A stretch of 64,000 nt of DNA from a virus. Positions 48,693 through 58,895 of the stretch are shown here, one piece after another. The notes beneath the pieces are model-generated. The model did no database searches and was not told the origin of the DNA. It worked only from the letters and a program-made list of their open reading frames with translations. The position numbers and the translations under genes are program-made. Every line of letters starts with the position of its first letter. Within the stretch, counting starts at the first letter, position 1. The stretch lies in the IMG/VR virus record IMGVR_UViG_3300033144_006696, positions 1 to 64,000 of that record; one strand, given 5' to 3'.

Positions 48693-50135
48693 ATGACTAT
48701 TTCTTTAACTGATATTACTTACAAGAAATCAAAGGTTATTACTGATACTACTGCTAATGGTGGAAGAATGGGAGATACCACTGTAGTTTCTGGTGCTAAA
48801 CATTCTCTTTTTCCAAGGGTAACTAAATCAGAAAGAATAAATGGAACTACAAGATATAGAAAAGAATTCTGGAAAAATGCCCAAGCAGACGATGATATAG
48901 CATATGGTGTTCTTCAGTGGATTGAAGTCCCAAGTAATGCTGGTGATCGTTTTTATATGAAAAAAGGAACTTCTATTGATACTCAAAATGGATTAACAAC
49001 TCCCGCTGCTGGAACTGTTCACCAATGGATTGGGGGTGGTCAATTAGAAACTGCTCTTTCTGGGTCTGAAACTTCTGTTGCTATTACAATGGAAAGTGAT
49101 GATTATGTTTTTGAAAATGGTGCATATCTTCATATTGCAGACAAAGTACAAGCTTCTCAAACTGTAGCTGCTGATGTAGTTGTTGGGGATTCTATTACTT
49201 TTGGAACTTCTTGGACAAAAATCACTTCAACAACTGATATCACATATCCGAATGGGGTTTATATTGGTGATAATGCTGTCCTTTCTTTGAAAACGACAAC
49301 AAATGAAGAATGGCTTACTATTGCTGAAAATCTTTATTCTGATGAAAGTATTAGTACTGGAGATGGGACAACTGAAGTTGTTCTTTCAACTTTAACTAAT
49401 AAGACAAATGGAATTTGTCAAGTTGTTGGGAAACTCCCTGTAATATCTTCTTTAACGGCTGCTGACGCTGCGTTGACAGTCTATTTGAATCAAGATGGCA
49501 CTGTTATCACTGCCACAAGTGATGCAAGTGCTGGAGAGCTTAATATGACAACGGGTGTTTGGACTACTGATATTACTTGGACAAGTGCTCCTGGTGCTGG
49601 AAAAGATGTCACATGTACTTATCAAGAGAAACCTTATTCTTATAGTGGTAATGTTGCTACAGTAGCTTTGGATGATCAAGTTGCAAATGTTTATACTACT
49701 GCTATGACCCGATGCTCTGCATGTCTTTATAATGCTGAAATAGTTTCCAGTGTCGATAGTCAAGTTGTCACAACTGTTGGTGATGGTGATTTTGATTATA
49801 CTACTTACCCGATTGTTGCTCATAATGAAGGTGCTGAACAAGATACTATTACAATAACTTTTAGTAGTGGTTCTGCTTTTGCTGTTGTCGGAACAAATCT
49901 TGGTGCGATTACAACTGGAACTACTTCTGTTGATGTTACTGCTGTAAATCCAGATACCAGTGAAGATTTATTTTTTCTTGATGCTACTGGATGGTCTGGA
50001 ACATGGGCTTCTGGGGATACTTTAGTTTTTGAACTTTATGAATCAGCTCAAAGTGTTTGGCTTAAAGAAGTGGTTCCTGTTTCTACTACACAAGAACCAC
50101 ATAATCTTTGTGTAATTGGTTTTTATCTTGAGTAA
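48693..50135 (+). CDS. Tail or baseplate structural protein, 480 aa
   Basis: Beta-rich and T/V/S/D-rich, like tail-tip or baseplate proteins. The N-terminal ITYKKSKVITDTTANGGRMG is followed by Ig-like repeats (QVVTTVGDGDFDYTTYPIVA). No catalytic motif. It ends CVIGFYLE, a sequence duplicated in the degenerate gene downstream. Confidence 0.6.
   Translation: MTISLTDITYKKSKVITDTTANGGRMGDTTVVSGAKHSLFPRVTKSERINGTTRYRKEFWKNAQADDDIAYGVLQWIEVPSNAGDRFYMKKGTSIDTQNGLTTPAAGTVHQWIGGGQLETALSGSETSVAITMESDDYVFENGAYLHIADKVQASQTVAADVVVGDSITFGTSWTKITSTTDITYPNGVYIGDNAVLSLKTTTNEEWLTIAENLYSDESISTGDGTTEVVLSTLTNKTNGICQVVGKLPVISSLTAADAALTVYLNQDGTVITATSDASAGELNMTTGVWTTDITWTSAPGAGKDVTCTYQEKPYSYSGNVATVALDDQVANVYTTAMTRCSACLYNAEIVSSVDSQVVTTVGDGDFDYTTYPIVAHNEGAEQDTITITFSSGSAFAVVGTNLGAITTGTTSVDVTAVNPDTSEDLFFLDATGWSGTWASGDTLVFELYESAQSVWLKEVVPVSTTQEPHNLCVIGFYLE
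50120..50135. repeat. 16-bp direct repeat, left copy
   Basis: TTTTTATCTTGAGTAA at 50120-50135, containing the stop codon of the upstream gene; exact second copy at 50460-50475. Confidence 0.9.
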
Positions 50136-50181
50136 TTATATTAGAGAGATGGGCAGTTTAATTACTGCCCATAAATAAATT

Positions 50182-50475
50182 ATGGCTTTGGGTAAAATAA
50201 AATTTACTATTGATAATACAAAAGTAAACTCAATATTAACTGATTTTCCAGTCATGGTTCAATTATTCAGTTTTATTGGAACGGGTACTTATAATGGTAC
50301 GCAAATTTTTATTGATCTAACATCAAATTGGTAAAAAATAAAGTTTACAAATCTTAGTGGCACTGAACTTTATGTAGAGAAAGAAAAGTGGGATGATATT
50401 GGAAAAGAAGTTGCTTTTCATGTAAAAATAGATTTCATATTGAGTTCTATAAATACCATTTTTTATCTTGAGTAA
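50182..50475 (+). pseudogene. DUF2341-like tail fragment broken by a TAA
   Basis: From ATG the frame reads FPVMVQLFS and QIFIDLTSN to a TAA (50332-50334). It then continues KIKFTNLSGTELYVEKEKWD, a DUF2341/concanavalin-like segment, and ends FYLE, copied from the upstream gene. One nonsense codon where homologues usually have Lys. A truncated 50-aa product is possible. Confidence 0.6.
50460..50475. repeat. 16-bp direct repeat, right copy
   Basis: Exact copy of 50120-50135 forming the end of the degenerate gene. The pair brackets a ~325-bp insert. Confidence 0.9.
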
Positions 50476-50525
50476 CAATAAATGAGGGTAAAACCCTCCT
50501 TATTTTTTATAATATTGGAGATAAA

Positions 50526-53500
50526 ATGCCTTATTTTTCATTTAATCCATCATATGTGTCTGATATTTCTTTATGGCTTGATGCAGATGATGATAGTACT
50601 ATTACTATTGATACCGGGGTTTCTATATGGGAGGATAAATCAGGAAATGAAAATGATGCAACACAAAGTACTTCTTCATATCAACCTACTATAAATACAG
50701 GTTCTCTTAATGGAAAAAATACAGTTTTATTTTCTGGATTAAGTCAAAAAATAATATGGGATTCATTAGAACCTCATTCGTATTTATCTGTTTGTAAATG
50801 GACTGATGCTTTAGGATCATATAGACATTTTATTAATTTTTTTCATGGTCATATAGATGGGTCTTTAATTTTTTCTTCTGTATATTGCCCCGCTGGATAT
50901 GGGGGAAGTGCCTTTGTAAATGGAATAGCCGCTTTAGGGTCAGCTCTTCCCAGAAATACATCTTGGGAAATTTTAGATGTTATTCCTTTAGAAAGTGAAA
51001 CATATTCAATAGAGGGTACTGGTGCTCAAGATGGATTTCCAACAAGAGCTTTTTACGGTGAAATAGCAGAAATAATAATTTTTGATGTGGAACCGTCTAC
51101 AGAAAATAGACAAAAAATAGAAGGGTATCTTGCTCATAAATGGGCTCTTACTTCAGGACTTGCTATAGGTCACCCATATAAGACAGAAGAACCTACTATA
51201 TATATCCCTACGTTAAGTGAACCTTCGTTATTTGTAATGTATAATGCCCTTGATGAAATAAGATGTGCATTTATTTCAAAAAATTCATTGGGAACATTAA
51301 TAGAAAATAATAATATAGATAATTCATTAGGTGATGAAAAAATATTTTCAATTTTAGATTCATTATCTATTGATCAAATTTTTTCTATTATATTTGAATA
51401 TGGTACTGTAATTTATAATGCTTTTTCTATTTTTTCTTCTTTATGTTTAGATGAAAATAATAAAAAAATTGGATTTTCATTAGGGGAAGAAAAAATAGAA
51501 AAAATATTTTTTTCTTTATCTATTTTACAAGAAAATAATTTTATTATAAATGAAGTTATTTCTCTTCTTAGATATAATCTATTGAATTCTTCAATAGGTG
51601 AAAGTACTATAAATAAAATTATTTCATCTTTTGAACTTTTAACTTCTTTTCTTTCTTTTAAATTCATTTATGGAGTTGATTTTTTACTTGAAGTTTTTAA
51701 TAAAAGAAATTCATTAGGGGAAAATGTAGAATTTAAAAATCTTTTTGGAATAACTGATTCATATAATTTTTTGATTAAAAATCAATACGGTACTTATCTA
51801 GAAAATTTTCTTAGTGTTTTGAATGAAGTTAAAGGGGTTTATGAAGATAGAACTTCAGCATATACACAAGCTTTAAATAATATATTATTGATTAATGATC
51901 CATTATCTTCAAATCAATTAATAAAATCAACTTTTGAGTTATTAACTTCTAAACAAGATTTATTTAATATTATAACAAAAGGATTTGATGGTTATTTAAG
52001 TATTATTAATCAATTAAACCTTAATGATCCATTATCTTCAAATCAATTAATAAAATCAACTTTTGAGTTATTGATATCTAATGATTTAATAAAAAATATT
52101 ATTTCAGAAGGAATAAATAATAAACAATCCATAGTAAATACTCTTTCTACTTCTATTGAACGAAATCAGAAAATTATAAATGACATTTCTAATCTATCAG
52201 GTTTATTGAAAAATTTTTTGATAAAAGGTTCTATTTATGAATTACCGACAAAGTTTTATTCTTATGATGTAAAAGTTTATTTAGATGGAATAAATATTTC
52301 TTCAATGGTTTCTTCTGATATAACAATTGAAAAAGATCAAAGGAATATTCATAATTCAATTTCTTTTTCCTCTATTTCGGAAGTTTTATTTAATAAAGCA
52401 AATCCAAGTATTTTGGAAGGACAAATAAGGATTGAGGTTCAAATAGATTCTTCTGTTATGTATTTTCTTCTTGAAGAAAGAAGTTTTACTTCTGATGGAA
52501 CAGTAAGTTATTGGGGAAGAGATGCAACTGCAAGAGATAATTCTCCATGGTCTAACTCAATGAATGTTATTTTATATGAATGGCAATCAGCAAAAGATTT
52601 AGTTGAATCATTAGTTGATTATTCTGCAATTGATTGGGAAATATTTGATTGGCAGCTTCCTAATACATTTGAAGCTACAGGAACTCCAGTAGAAATCATA
52701 AGTATAATTGCTTCTGAAATTGGAGCTATTGTTAGAGCACAAGATGATGGGAGTTTGTGCATAAGATATCCATACCCAATTCGTCCAGTTGATATAAAAA
52801 CTTCACAATCAGTTTATTCTTATTCAAGTGATATTGTTTATGGGGAAAGTTTCTCTGAAGAGAATGGTGATTGGTATAATCAAGTAACTGTGACTGCTGA
52901 CACTAATGATAAAACAGCACCTCAGCTTGAATTAGAAGATGTTGTTGATGGAGAAAGAATTATAGGAACTACTTCATATGTAAGGGCCTTTTATTATGAA
53001 GATCCAGAAGAAGCCCCTTCAATTACTTCTCAAGATATTACTGATGGGTTCATAACTTTTATAAAAAAAGATGTAGAAGAAATAACAGAAATAATAACCT
53101 TTTCAAATGGTTCAGGGTCTTCTTCTTATCCATTGAAAACAAGAAAAAGTGTATCTTGGTTAGGAAGAGAAAATACAATCTTAACATGGAATGAGTATTC
53201 AACTGATATTACTTTAGAGACAGAAGATTATTGCCTTGCAGAAATAACATATGACTCTGAATATCATCGTTATAAAGCGTCGGGACATAACGTAGAGGAG
53301 CTTTTGACAATCTTTGAGATAGAGAGTACATACTATTCATCTATACTCGTTAAAACAGATTCTATTGCTTCTATAGGGGATAAAGAAGGAGATGAAATAA
53401 CAACCTCTTATTTAACAGAAGAATTTGCTTTAGTAAAAAGAGGGGAAAATTGGATTGATGATAATAAATATAATATCAAAATAATCTCATTTAATTCTTC

Positions 53501-53648
53501 ATATATTTCAACTGTAAAAGATGGGGATGTTATTTGGCTTGATATAGGTAAAATCCCTTCTGGAAATTATCAAGTTATTTCAAATGGAATTATAATAAAT
53601 GGACCGAAAGTTATTAATAATATGACGGTGAAACAATGGGAAGTATAA
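50526..53648 (+). CDS. Large tail-hub protein with an N-terminal LamG-like domain, 1040 aa
   Basis: Residues ~5-225 form a LamG/concanavalin-like domain (DISLWLDADDDSTITIDTGV, WEDKSGNENDAT; ending EGYLAHKWAL). Residues ~230-570 are a helical-repeat stretch with an exact DNA duplication. Residues ~575-1040 resemble a baseplate hub (IEKDQRNIHNSISF, WGRDATARDNSPW, GAIVRAQDDGSLCIRY). It may combine receptor-proximal adhesion with the hub. No protease or glycan-hydrolase motif was seen. The next gene overlaps its 3' end. Confidence 0.65.
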   Translation: MPYFSFNPSYVSDISLWLDADDDSTITIDTGVSIWEDKSGNENDATQSTSSYQPTINTGSLNGKNTVLFSGLSQKIIWDSLEPHSYLSVCKWTDALGSYRHFINFFHGHIDGSLIFSSVYCPAGYGGSAFVNGIAALGSALPRNTSWEILDVIPLESETYSIEGTGAQDGFPTRAFYGEIAEIIIFDVEPSTENRQKIEGYLAHKWALTSGLAIGHPYKTEEPTIYIPTLSEPSLFVMYNALDEIRCAFISKNSLGTLIENNNIDNSLGDEKIFSILDSLSIDQIFSIIFEYGTVIYNAFSIFSSLCLDENNKKIGFSLGEEKIEKIFFSLSILQENNFIINEVISLLRYNLLNSSIGESTINKIISSFELLTSFLSFKFIYGVDFLLEVFNKRNSLGENVEFKNLFGITDSYNFLIKNQYGTYLENFLSVLNEVKGVYEDRTSAYTQALNNILLINDPLSSNQLIKSTFELLTSKQDLFNIITKGFDGYLSIINQLNLNDPLSSNQLIKSTFELLISNDLIKNIISEGINNKQSIVNTLSTSIERNQKIINDISNLSGLLKNFLIKGSIYELPTKFYSYDVKVYLDGINISSMVSSDITIEKDQRNIHNSISFSSISEVLFNKANPSILEGQIRIEVQIDSSVMYFLLEERSFTSDGTVSYWGRDATARDNSPWSNSMNVILYEWQSAKDLVESLVDYSAIDWEIFDWQLPNTFEATGTPVEIISIIASEIGAIVRAQDDGSLCIRYPYPIRPVDIKTSQSVYSYSSDIVYGESFSEENGDWYNQVTVTADTNDKTAPQLELEDVVDGERIIGTTSYVRAFYYEDPEEAPSITSQDITDGFITFIKKDVEEITEIITFSNGSGSSSYPLKTRKSVSWLGRENTILTWNEYSTDITLETEDYCLAEITYDSEYHRYKASGHNVEELLTIFEIESTYYSSILVKTDSIASIGDKEGDEITTSYLTEEFALVKRGENWIDDNKYNIKIISFNSSYISTVKDGDVIWLDIGKIPSGNYQVISNGIIINGPKVINNMTVKQWEV
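51893..52074 (+). repeat. Duplicated ~52-bp segment inside the hub gene
   Basis: An identical stretch encoding NDPLSSNQLIKSTFELL occurs at ~51893-51944 and again at ~52022-52073. Indicates recent in-frame duplication of a helical repeat. Confidence 0.85.
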
Positions 53649-53893
53649 ATGATTTATTTACACAAAAACAAGAAGTCACTCTTGCGAGAGTAACTGGATT
53701 TGGTTCTTCTGGAGAATTTAAAGTCTCTATTAGTGGTATTATACGAAGAGTAAATTCTGCTGCAAATGAAATTATAAAAATAGGAGATACTGTTCTTTTG
53801 AATAAAACTCCTCATGGAAAATATTATATTGTAGGAAAAACAACTGGATTAGGAAATTCAAAAAACATAAAGGAGATTACAAGAAATGGCTGA
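53636..53893 (+). CDS. Small tail protein, 85 aa
   Basis: It starts inside the end of the hub gene and is beta-rich, with IGDTVLLNKTPHGKYYIVGK, an OB-like pattern used by small baseplate proteins. No family recognised; overlap coupling supports co-translation with the hub. Confidence 0.6.
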   Translation: MGSINDLFTQKQEVTLARVTGFGSSGEFKVSISGIIRRVNSAANEIIKIGDTVLLNKTPHGKYYIVGKTTGLGNSKNIKEITRNG

Positions 53894-54446
53894 TACCTCT
53901 TTAACTATAAGTTTTTCAACACAAGTAGATGGGACGGATGATGACGGAAACGATCTTTTTATTGATATTGAATTAGATGATGAATTAAATGGTGATATTT
54001 CCACTTTTGAATTTGGAGCTACTGTTTATTTAAGGGTATTTACAAATTGTTCTATCATTGATTTTTATCCAAGTGAAGGGACTGTATTACCAACATCTAC
54101 TTCCCTTCCCCCTACAGATGGACCAGCAGAAATTTCAGAAATTATTACGTTTACACAACCTCCTGAATCTGCTGGTGGAGTAGTGGCAGATAATACAGCA
54201 TCATTATCTTATCCTGCTTCTTCTGGTTTTTCTGCTGTTAAATTAGGAAGTGGAGCAGGATGTGGTTCTATTTCACTTAGTTCTACTGACTCAAGCACGG
54301 CAGTTGCAAGTCAAGCTGGTCCTGGTGTTTATACAGCAACATATAATGCAGTATATGCAAGTAAAAATATTATAGGTCCTGCTGCTCCTATTGGATGGGA
54401 TAATGAAGAAACTTACCCTGTTGTAGTTGTTGTTGTGGGATCATAA
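53886..54446 (+). CDS. Tail-tip structural protein, 186 aa
   Basis: Ser/Thr-rich with FTQPPESAGG and GSGAGCGSISLSST stretches; Ig-like in composition. No family recognised. It overlaps the upstream stop by eight bases. Confidence 0.55.
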   Translation: MADTSLTISFSTQVDGTDDDGNDLFIDIELDDELNGDISTFEFGATVYLRVFTNCSIIDFYPSEGTVLPTSTSLPPTDGPAEISEIITFTQPPESAGGVVADNTASLSYPASSGFSAVKLGSGAGCGSISLSSTDSSTAVASQAGPGVYTATYNAVYASKNIIGPAAPIGWDNEETYPVVVVVVGS

Positions 54447-54456
54447 GGAGATATTT

Positions 54457-55254
54457 ATGGCTTTTGACTCTTCAATTATTAATTTTTCAAATGAACTTTC
54501 TTCTGGCTCTCTTTCTACTGAATTAGAACTTGACAGTGATTACCATATTTCTTTGTATGGATCTGAAAAATCATCTTTTACAAAAAATGAATTAGTCTAT
54601 TTAAAAATTAAACCAATTTATACTTTAGAACCATATACTATTCAAACATCAGAAGGAACTTGTGTAAAAAATAGTCAAGGAAATATAAAAGAATTTATTG
54701 AATTTTTATCTTTTCTAAATACAACTTATGAATATTTATCACAAGAACCAATTGGGAATGTTTCTACTGAATGGACTGTTGGTAATGGTGGTTCTGTTTT
54801 AAAAGATGGAAAAATTATGTCTATCAATTCTCCAACATTGGGAATTTTAAAATGTACTTATAATGTATATTTTGATAGATTAAAATTAACAACTCCTTCT
54901 AATTTTACTGGTACTGAAATACTTGTAATAGCTGGTTCTGAATTATACGGTTATTCTAATTTATCTATCACTTATTATGATGAAGATTCAGGAGAAGGAA
55001 CTGGAGTAATTACTGATATATCTTTAATGGTTAAAGATATTATGACAGATAATGTTATTTCTGGAGCTACTGTTATTATTTCAAAAAGTGGTATAATTCT
55101 TTATACAGGAACTTCAGATTCATCAGGACAAGTGGCTGTTATTGGTATTTGTGTAACAGGAGAAACTTATGATGTAAAAACTACCGCACCTTTATATTTT
55201 GGTTCTGATGAAGATTATCTTAATAATGATTCTTTTACAGTTCCAGCGGGGTAA
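54457..55254 (+). CDS. Tail protein with a C-terminal carboxypeptidase-regulatory-like domain, 265 aa
   Basis: The ATG at 54457 follows AAGGAG. The C-terminal ~75 residues (ISLMVKDIMTDNVISGATVI … TSDSSGQVAVIGIC) have the Ig-like CarboxypepD-reg pattern used as adhesion modules in phage tails. The N-terminal part is unknown. Confidence 0.6.
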   Translation: MAFDSSIINFSNELSSGSLSTELELDSDYHISLYGSEKSSFTKNELVYLKIKPIYTLEPYTIQTSEGTCVKNSQGNIKEFIEFLSFLNTTYEYLSQEPIGNVSTEWTVGNGGSVLKDGKIMSINSPTLGILKCTYNVYFDRLKLTTPSNFTGTEILVIAGSELYGYSNLSITYYDEDSGEGTGVITDISLMVKDIMTDNVISGATVIISKSGIILYTGTSDSSGQVAVIGICVTGETYDVKTTAPLYFGSDEDYLNNDSFTVPAG

Positions 55255-55257
55255 ATT

Positions 55258-57627
55258 ATGGCTTCTTTTACAATTTATTTAAGTTCAATAGAACCATCAG
55301 TGATAGAAATTGGAGAATTAACAAACAATACTATTTCTAATTCAGAAGAACCATATACAATAAAATTACTTCCTTCATCTTCTCTAAATTCTAAAATACA
55401 AATAAATATAAATCTTAGAAAAATTGTGGATGATTATATCTTTGCTGTTTTTGATCCTGGAGATCCTTATATAAGTTGGGAAAGATCTTCTCATCAAGTT
55501 ATTATTGGTTATGATAATGATGGGAATCCTGAATACCGTAGTTCTCCAGATTCAAGTATATCAATTTCTTTTAAACAACCAGGAAATGATAAAGTAGCAT
55601 TTCCTTATTGGACTGATACTTATGTTGCGGCAAAAAATCCTGATAATATATCAGAACATTATCCTTTTATTCTTAGAAATTCGTGGACTGAAGAAATTAC
55701 TTTAGGAGAGATTCCAGAAAGTAAAGATAATATTTGGAATAAATCATATGAAATTGAAAAAGAACATACTGAAGATCAACCAATAGTAAGACCAGGAGAA
55801 TATATAACTGTTAGATGGTATATGAAAGTAAATGGAACATATTTTAATACTCCTTCTATTGTTATTTCTTATGAAACTCCTTTGTTTACTGGTGGATGGA
55901 TTACTGGAAAAACAGGAGAAGGTGTTGATGTAAAATATACTGTTGAAATTTTTGGTAAAACTGTTACAGATATAGTACCTACTGATTTTTATGATTATTC
56001 TGTTGGTAAATGGGTTTATTTAATGAAAAACGTAAATTTAATTTTAGATCCAGAATTAGACAATAAACAAATGTTTGGTTCTTCTAATATTTCTGATCCA
56101 AATTCTGATTACAGAATAGTCCCTTTTAATTTTAAAGGCCCAATGAATGTTGACTGTGCTGTCCCTTTTGAAGATTCAATTGATTTAGATTCTGCTACCA
56201 ATTTTGAAGAAGTTTTTGATATGATTAAATATGAAGCAACCATAATTTCTATAGATACAAGTAATGATACAGCGGAAGTTGATATTCCTAACGGTAGTCT
56301 ACATACATTACCTATATTTTATTATTGTGATGGAACTGAACCTGTTATTGAAGGCGGCTCCTCTGCATTTTCTGTTGGTGATCAAGTAATTGTAGAATCC
56401 CCAAATATTAATGACTTAGATGATGCAAGAATAATTGGATTTGCTGAAGGTTTAAAAGAATGTGAAGTAGTTTACTATATAAAAATAGTAAGAGAATACG
56501 ATCAACAATTAATGAGCGAGGAAATGCCAAATTATTGTTGTCCTGTTTTAATGTGGAAAAATCCAGAAGATCCTTGGTGGTGGTGGGAAAATGTAGAAAT
56601 TAAATCTAATGAATTTATTTCAGACACAGAAAATTCTTTATATGGGTATTACAAAATTGTTGTTTCTGAAATAGACCCTAATTATGAAAATATAATGTCT
56701 GATGGCTGTTTTATTTATATGGATGGAGAAGTCAGTATAGAATGTTTTTATGATGAAACACAAGTTAAAAAATATGAGTATTTATCTGATGAAATAAATA
56801 ATAATGTCATTCCTACTAAACCTGGAAAATATGATGCTAAAATACCTTATTATTTAATAGAATCAGAATATGGGCCTGAATTAGAATGGGTAAATGTGTG
56901 CACATCAGATTGCGATACAAGTGAAATACAAGGATCTATTATAATTAATGATGATCCCTTTATAGCTAACCCAATTAATTATAAAATATCATTTGATGGT
57001 TTAAATGTTAAATATTGGAAAATTAATTCTTATAGTGGTTTAACTTATAATTACTCTTCTTTTACTAAACAAAATTATGGATATAAGAAAACTACTGTGA
57101 CGTCTACAATCCCTTATTTACTTCGCACACAATTAGGATTATCTGGAGCTGTTTCAGATTACTATGGATTAGTTGATTCATTAGCATATGTGGGAAACAG
57201 TTCTTGTGATACGGAAATTCCAGGTATTACATGGGATAAGCAGTTAGTAAGATTTCTTTATCCTGCATTACAAGCTTTTTATGATCCAGAAGGTTTTAAT
57301 GAAAGCCATACTTATGAATATGGATATGAAATAGTTAATGGATCATACGATATAACTAATTCAGATGTTCATGATTATGAGACAACAGAACCATCTGTAT
57401 TTGATGATGGATCGGGAACCCCAAGAGAGCATCTTTTTGAAATAACTATTAATTCTACTTATGATTCTTGGGAAAAACAAGATGTTTATGTTTATTCGGC
57501 ACAATTAGGTGGTCCTTTTTCTCCCTATGAATTTGTTTATTGCACTAACGTGACAAACATTAAACCATTTATATGCAGGTCGTCTGAACCTAAAAATGCT
57601 GGTTATATCAATATTGATTATGAATAA
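55258..57627 (+). CDS. Large tail-tip protein, 789 aa
   Basis: Beta-rich throughout with aromatic residues. The central region around 325-400 (ATIISIDTSNDTAEVDIPNG … DQVIVESPNINDLDDARIIG) resembles OB-fold modules of baseplate-like proteins. It is rich in DW/YY, as in adhesins. No enzymatic motif seen. Three bases after the upstream gene. Probably a distal tail or receptor-proximal component. Confidence 0.55.
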   Translation: MASFTIYLSSIEPSVIEIGELTNNTISNSEEPYTIKLLPSSSLNSKIQININLRKIVDDYIFAVFDPGDPYISWERSSHQVIIGYDNDGNPEYRSSPDSSISISFKQPGNDKVAFPYWTDTYVAAKNPDNISEHYPFILRNSWTEEITLGEIPESKDNIWNKSYEIEKEHTEDQPIVRPGEYITVRWYMKVNGTYFNTPSIVISYETPLFTGGWITGKTGEGVDVKYTVEIFGKTVTDIVPTDFYDYSVGKWVYLMKNVNLILDPELDNKQMFGSSNISDPNSDYRIVPFNFKGPMNVDCAVPFEDSIDLDSATNFEEVFDMIKYEATIISIDTSNDTAEVDIPNGSLHTLPIFYYCDGTEPVIEGGSSAFSVGDQVIVESPNINDLDDARIIGFAEGLKECEVVYYIKIVREYDQQLMSEEMPNYCCPVLMWKNPEDPWWWWENVEIKSNEFISDTENSLYGYYKIVVSEIDPNYENIMSDGCFIYMDGEVSIECFYDETQVKKYEYLSDEINNNVIPTKPGKYDAKIPYYLIESEYGPELEWVNVCTSDCDTSEIQGSIIINDDPFIANPINYKISFDGLNVKYWKINSYSGLTYNYSSFTKQNYGYKKTTVTSTIPYLLRTQLGLSGAVSDYYGLVDSLAYVGNSSCDTEIPGITWDKQLVRFLYPALQAFYDPEGFNESHTYEYGYEIVNGSYDITNSDVHDYETTEPSVFDDGSGTPREHLFEITINSTYDSWEKQDVYVYSAQLGGPFSPYEFVYCTNVTNIKPFICRSSEPKNAGYINIDYE

Positions 57628-57755
57628 TTAAGTATCTTTATATTCAAATAACCACTTAAAGGGGGTGATAATTATCAAATAATGATTTTAATTTCTTAAT
57701 TTTATTTAGGAGAGTTTTCAAATGAAAACTGACGATGAATCATGAGGAGAATGAA

Positions 57756-58110
57756 ATGAATCCGATTACAACCGAAGATTACACAGCAAATGCTATGTAC
57801 GACAATATTGGATGGGGAAGTTATTTATGATTCTTTATAAGCTCTCCAGGAAATTATGAACCAACTCCTAACACAATAATCTCTTTGTGTAAAAAATGAA
57901 CAGGAACTTTTAAATAAAATTGACACTTTAATTAATACTGAGAAGAAAGAGTCTAACTATTTTTCTTTCTTGAAAGAACTTAAATATTCTACTATAAAAG
58001 AAGGTAAGGAAATCGCCGCTATTTCTGATGGAATACAGAAAGCAGCTAATTCTCCTTATGAAATGATGGTTATGAATAAGTGGTTAATAATGGAATATGG
58101 AGGAAAATAA
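57756..58110 (+). pseudogene. Degenerate tail accessory gene
   Basis: It starts with GAGGAG and reads MNPITTEDYTANAMYDNIGW to a TGA. The continuation needs a one-base shift (YDSL) and reads past two TAA codons (ALQEIMNQLLTQ, SLCVKNEQELLNKIDTLINT) before ending YEMMVMNKWLIMEYGGK. Three lesions point to true decay. The last stop touches the next gene. Confidence 0.6.
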
Positions 58111-58341
58111 ATGGAATATAATGTTCCTATAGACCCTAAAGGAAAAGTTGCTGCTTCTGGAACTTCCGGTTTTTCTGAAACTTTTACTGCTGATGGAGAT
58201 TGGCAAGCAATTACTTTAACAAATGAATATAAAAGACTTTTAATTCAATGTGATGCTGGGGATGATGTTTATATCCACATTGATAATCCGGTTGAGTTTC
58301 ATTACTGTTTTAATTCTGATGGAACGAACATATTATTCTGA
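58111..58341 (+). CDS. Small tail accessory protein, 76 aa
   Basis: Beta-rich: SGTSGFSETFTADGDWQAIT … RLLIQCDAGDDVYIHID. Typical of fibre-associated or head-decoration beta sandwiches; no family recognised. GGAGG precedes the ATG. Confidence 0.55.
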   Translation: MEYNVPIDPKGKVAASGTSGFSETFTADGDWQAITLTNEYKRLLIQCDAGDDVYIHIDNPVEFHYCFNSDGTNILF

Positions 58342-58375
58342 ATTAGAATTATCTATTAAAATAAGGAATTACAGA

Positions 58376-58813
58376 ATGAAGATTTCAAGAAGTCAAGAAA
58401 TGCTCCATCCAATTTTAACAGAGTGTGTTAAAAAAATTCAAAAAGAGATCATTGATACTCATAATATCCCAATGCGCCTATTTGAAACAGGTAGAGACTT
58501 TGAACGTCATAAAATGTTAATCAGCAAAGGTAGAACAAAAGATTATATCTCAGGACATCTTTATAACCTTGAAAATGATCCTCCTTTATATGCAAAAGCA
58601 GTTGATTATGTTTTTTATGATGGTAGATGGTCTTGGAATTTCAGGGATTCTACTATAATATCTTGGTATAATATTTTTGGAAATCTTGTTTTAGATGTTT
58701 GTCCAGAATTGGAATGGTATGCTAATAATAGGAAATCAGTGAATTATTCACATTTTGTATTAAGAGAAAAAATAATAATTCAAAATTTAAATACCATTTC
58801 TTGTGTCATTTAA
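58376..58813 (+). CDS. M15-type endolysin peptidase, 145 aa
   Basis: The start at 58376 follows AAGGAA. Pattern of L-alanyl-D-glutamate or D-Ala-D-Ala peptidases: a helical N-terminus LHPILTECVKKIQKEI, ETGRDFERHKMLISKGRT, zinc ligands in SGHLYNLE … AKAVDYVFYDGRWSWN (His and Asp), and the C-terminal YSHFV His. It would cut peptide cross-links in host peptidoglycan to release phage. Position among fibre genes is unusual but known. No signal peptide; no holin was found nearby. A ten-bp hairpin follows at ~58856-58878. Confidence 0.8.
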   Translation: MKISRSQEMLHPILTECVKKIQKEIIDTHNIPMRLFETGRDFERHKMLISKGRTKDYISGHLYNLENDPPLYAKAVDYVFYDGRWSWNFRDSTIISWYNIFGNLVLDVCPELEWYANNRKSVNYSHFVLREKIIIQNLNTISCVI

Positions 58814-58854
58814 AAATAAAATATTTAAAATATTGCCTAACAGAAAATTTTGTG

Positions 58855-58880
58855 ATAAGCTTTGATTCAAAGCTTATTAA
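58855..58880 (+). terminator. 10-bp hairpin after the endolysin gene
   Basis: ATAAGCTTTG and CAAAGCTTAT around a 3-nt loop, before the next ribosome site. No T run. Confidence 0.4.
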
Positions 58881-58895
58881 ATAAAGGAGTTTGTT

